A stretch of 64,000 nucleotides of DNA, from NCBI GenBank assembly GCA_029168955.1, contig JAPDOI010000421.1, forward strand, positions 62,001 to 126,000. Direction: 5' to 3'. The DNA comes from Aplectana chamaeleonis. Taxonomy: Eukaryota; Nematoda; Chromadorea; Rhabditida; Cosmocercidae. Made by a program: the position numbers and the translations under genes. The notes under the pieces are model-generated. The model was not told the DNA's origin, searched no databases, and saw only the letters and a program-made list of their open reading frames with translations. This document shows positions 61,301 to 64,000 of the stretch, piece by piece (within the stretch, counting starts at the first letter, position 1; each line of letters opens with the position of its first letter).

Positions 61301-61645
61301 GCTCGGGCATATACTAAGAAGAACGCCGGATCGTCTCGTACAACACGCTTTAAAAATGCTTCCAAATCCTGTCTGGAAACGGCCACCTGGGCGTAGGCGA
61401 AAGTTCTGGACGGATGTGGTTAAAGAGGATTTAAAGTCAATCGGCATCGAAAGACAGTTCAGGCGCGATGTTTCGTTTCGCAGGAAATGGAATAGTGACA
61501 GCTGGATGGAATGTGTTCAAATTGCGGCTGAAGACCGTGAAAAATGGACACGGCTGACTACTAGGACGGCACACCTCGGTGAAGATGCGGAATGACCGCG
61601 TCAGGCGAAAGCCAACCAATTAAGTAAGTCATGGTGTAAGATGGG
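58349..61645 (+). mobile_element. RTE-clade non-LTR retrotransposon, near full length, 16-bp direct repeats
   Basis: 'catggtgtaagatggg' lies at both 58349-58364 and 61630-61645. The 3.27 kb between matches the usual RTE length (about 3.3 kb). Order: short 5' leader (58365-58575), one ORF with apurinic-type endonuclease then reverse transcriptase (58576-61595), and a very short 3' end, all typical of RTE. It lies in sense orientation in intron 3 of the PAN-like gene. The long perfect duplication suggests a fairly recent insertion, yet the ORF is broken in four places. Confidence 0.85.
58576..61595 (+). pseudogene. RTE ORF: endonuclease + reverse transcriptase, four disabling changes
   Basis: Endonuclease: 'ATLNCRSLSSD' (metal-binding Asn), 'AALQETRLKD' (catalytic Glu), 'IVSAHAPTE', 'VVVGIDANAKMG' and 'DSDHRPVLL' (catalytic Asp-His). 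Reverse transcriptase: 'KNYRGISLLRVMYKVLERI', 'QAGFRPGRSTIDQVF', 'QLAFLDFEAAFDS', 'GVRQGAVAGPFLFN', 'EYADDIVLF' (catalytic YADD), 'FCYLGCLL', and the RTE tail 'GSETWA' and 'LRLLGHILRRTPDRL', stop at 61593. Breaks: TAG at 59257 (probably from CAG) and frameshifts near 60350, 60577 and 60697. Catalytic residues are intact. The start at 58576 is the first ATG before the domain; some relatives may start earlier. Confidence 0.9.
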
Positions 61646-61732
61646 TTGATCTGCTCCTCTGCCGCGCGCGGTATCATCCCCTCCGCTTCCCTTCGACTTT
61701 CCTTGGCGGGTTGTTGGCGAATACGACCCCGG

Positions 61733-61907
61733 CTGTTCCAGAGCTTAGCTATGGTTTGTATCTTATCTCTAAGAAGCCGCGTTTGAGCAATTATTACGAT
61801 ATCTTGGAAGCGGAGCGGTTGTTTCTCCATTTATATTCTACCTCAGACAGTAGGTCCGGACCGTCCGCTGGCAATCGAGGCCTCTGCGGGCGTTCCGAAA
61901 GCAAGTT
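61733..61907 (+). other. Intron 3 between the RTE host element and GC-rich modules
   Basis: No feature recognised. Confidence 0.35.
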
Positions 61908-62500
61908 GCGGGTGGATCGCTGCCCATCGTGGCCTCGCCGGGCGGATCGCTGCCTCTCCTTGTCTCCGCGGGTGGATCGCTGCGTTTTGGCGGGCGGATG
62001 ACGGTACCTGGGAGAGTTGATCACACTAGCGGGCGGATCGCCTGCAAGCTCTAAAGCGGCGATCCGCCCGCAAGGGCTTTGATAGCCAGCGATCCGCTCG
62101 CAAGGGCTTTGATGGCCAGCGATCCGCGCGCTAAAACTTTACACGGTGAAACTTGTCAATTATTGACGAGTTCTTCTCTGGTATCAGTATCATGCTCAGA
62201 TTAAACAAACCGAAGGGTATAAAAGGCGCTCCATCGCACTGAATGCTCACTCGGCATTTCGAGGCCGACCCTGGAAGGTGACTCCAAGTCACCTTTGAAG
62301 GATCACTCAGAAGCCGGAGAATAATTTTTGGCAGCTGAGGGGATGGTCCCCACTGCTAGGGGGGGGGGCGGTGGTCCCGCACACCTAGATCGTGGTGGGA
62401 ACCATCGGAATAACCGACATGTGGCATCGAGGGCGGATCGCTGGCTACTGGCGGGCGGATGGCGGGGGGATGTCGATCCGCCCGCCAAAAGCCAGCGATC
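61908..62500. repeat. CpG-rich 'gcgggcggatcgctg' module cluster, both orientations
   Basis: Plus-oriented modules at 61908, 61938, 61968, 61990 and 62029; reverse modules 'agcgatccgcccgcaaggg' at about 62056, 62087 and 62118, with 30-31 bp spacing and a shared 'gggctttgat(a/g)gcca' linker. After a 300-bp gap, further modules lie in both orientations at 62430-62500. The core is GCGGGYGGATCGCTG. Confidence 0.75.
62213..62300 (+). promoter_or_regulatory. TATA-like motif with downstream hairpin
   Basis: 'gggtataaaaggcgctcc' at 62215-62232 is a strong TATA-type sequence. About 55 bp downstream, 'aaggtgactccaagtcacctt' forms a stem. It lies between two groups of GC-rich modules, so it may be the promoter of a transposable element. 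No transcript evidence can be seen. Confidence 0.25.
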
Positions 62501-63055
62501 TGCTGTCTGAGTATTGTGTTTTCTCCGAAACGACTGCTCGGTTTCCATGATAGGGATATCATAGCAACGTTGCGGTTTCCACCCAACTAGATATTGACGA
62601 TATCCTGAAAGACAAAGCCCGGTCAAATTTTGAGTTTTGCGAAAATCCAGTTAGCTAGGTCGGACTGGACTAGCTGGGCACCTTCTAGCAGTTCCAGAAG
62701 CTACATATAAGTCCTTACTTTAAAAGTGAGCTGCAGAGAACTGAAATCCTCAAAATTGCTTCTTTCGGAGTAATACTGAGCATCCTCGGATGGCATATTC
62801 AGATTCTACATCTAAAAATAGCCCCAAAAAACATCATTTGGAAGATCACTACCTTTAAAATGAGTTTCCTTAAAGTTCAGCACCCATCAAACTTCCAAGT
62901 TAGGCCAACTTCCCATACTCGGTAGCTAATGAAGAACCTCACGTGAAGTAGAGTATCATTCGACTCCTGGTTATGAACGAAAACCTTTTGCCGAACTCGT
63001 CAACCATCTTATTAGAGGTAAAGTGCAAAGGTGGGCTGCAGCACCTTGAAGGCAG
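62501..63055 (+). other. Intron 3, no recognised feature
   Basis: AT-rich sequence without coding evidence. Confidence 0.35.
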
Positions 63056-63496
63056 GGTTCTCGATAAATTGGTTGTTGTACTATCCTCATGAAAAGGATG
63101 ATTCGGCCATCACAAAAATGAAAATAAGCAAACAATTGGAGAAAAAACGCTCAGGAACAAGTTATTACATAGTGTCTTCCCACCCCCAATCATCGAGATT
63201 TCTATAAATGCCTATTCGCCGCTTCTATTTTCCTTCCAAAGTCACTGCTGAGCTCTTTGAGAATTTACTGATTACTCTGGGAGCAGAATAAATGTCAGAT
63301 GAACAAGCAATCGTGAAAATCTCGTTAATTGGGGGGGGGGCGTGCGGACACCTGTAATTAGCCCTCCTGGCTTGTTTTTGCGCGTTTTTCCTGCAAAATT
63401 TCAGTTTTTTCGCTTACTGTTCCTTTTGTGATTACCATATCTACATTTTCATGAAGAGAGCTCAAAAATTGTTTTTATCGCGAACCCTGCCTTTAA
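63056..63496. mobile_element. TTAA-type MITE, family 1
   Basis: Left 'ttgaaggcagggttctcgat' (TTAA mutated), right 'tatcgcgaaccctgcctttaa'-type end in a slightly divergent form. 441 bp. A 12-bp G run lies inside near 63330. Confidence 0.8.
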
Positions 63497-63974
63497 CGGT
63501 GCTCAAATTTCCTCGCACACTGATGCCTCTCTTATAACTCTAATTTGCTTCATCCACGAAAAATTTGTGCTAAAATGTCTCACTGCTCGCCTTCGCTTAT
63601 GTGTTTTGACTATTCGTTTCATATGGACCCGAAGGGGATTTTCATCTTGAAAAACCACTTTTTCATGTGTGATTGACGAATGACGCTATGCGGATTCTGT
63701 GTATTGACGACATGTGTCATAGCTGTGTAGGTGAAATCACACCGTAAATACCTGCGCGGTCCAATGTCGGAACTTGTCTTGATGAACAGGGAGACAACTG
63801 CTTTCGTTAGATTGCTTGCGAAAATGGCATCGTCAGCATTCACAGTTGTTGCGATCTGTCAGCGAAAGAATCTTAGAACGACGAGAAAAACCTTTGTCAG
63901 GCCGGGTCACGCCAGTACGCGGCACGTAATCTGTTCCAATTAGTTATTGGCGACTAATTTCCCTCTCGTTGCAG

Positions 63975-64000
63975 TCACAGCTCCACCGTTTGTCACCATC
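63975..64000 (+). CDS. PAN/apple-like protein, exon 4 (partial, cut by window edge)
   Basis: Acceptor 'ctctcgttgcag' then 26 nt to the end of the window. The first two bases complete the phase-1 codon of exon 3 (G+TC = Val), followed by 'TAPPFVTI'. The frame stays open. The phase match with exon 3 across 6.8 kb is the support; further exons must lie to the right. Confidence 0.6.

Larger units (their letters stand above)
58125..61732. mobile_element. Inverted-repeat element hosting the RTE insertion
   Basis: 'gggggtcgtattcgcc' with 'gagtcgaagggtag' (58125-58168) pairs with 'cttcccttcgactttcc' and 'ttggcgaatacgacccc' (61686-61731). The RTE with its direct repeats lies between. Subtracting the RTE leaves an element of about 330 bp. 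Confidence 0.65.

Noticed and set aside
61908..62130. A CRISPR-like array
   Set aside because: Repeat units change orientation and the spacers are themselves similar; the window is clearly eukaryotic.

Overview
The window is eukaryotic, intron-rich and packed with repeats, and looks like a parasitic nematode chromosome. A strongylid, probably a hookworm (Ancylostoma/Necator group), is my inference. It rests on a near full-length RTE-clade retrotransposon of the kind I know from hookworm assemblies, a CR1-clade LINE, mariner and Tc1 relics, many TTAA-flanked MITEs, and nematode-type splice sites (TTTTCAG acceptors). No rRNA, convincing tRNA, CRISPR array or prokaryotic feature was seen.

Layout. 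0-3.3 kb: a LINE relic and a 41-bp tandem repeat. 3.3-11.7 kb: a giant inverted repeat with arms of about 3.6 kb around a 0.76-kb spacer; one arm carries a later MITE. 11.7-17.4 kb: a CR1 LINE with an (AT)n expansion in its reverse transcriptase and a TA-flanked 3.3-kb element near its C terminus; removing that element restores the reading frame. 18.5-23.8 kb: a Tc1 relic, a nest of PIF/Harbinger-like elements with G-rich blocks, and a mariner split by a MITE. 24-34 kb: mostly unrecognised sequence, with a probable small host gene on the minus strand (28.5-30.1 kb). 35-42 kb: MITEs, including one whose arm is split by a perfect 188-bp palindrome with an 8-bp target duplication.

42.5 kb to the right edge: the best host gene, on the plus strand. 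Four exons (42550-42637, 53576-53670, 56975-57173, 63975 onward) have exactly compatible phases. They encode a signal peptide followed by a Cys-rich PAN/apple-like module. The gene runs off the window. Its introns (10.9, 3.3 and 6.8 kb) hold MITEs, palindromes, a Harbinger-like element, a LINE tail and, in intron 3, a nearly complete RTE flanked by 16-bp direct repeats.

Apart from the PAN-like gene and the minus-strand exons, I see little host coding sequence. Most open frames are shadows, TE relics or products of palindromes. Boundaries, identities and family names were judged by eye and have not been checked by any search.
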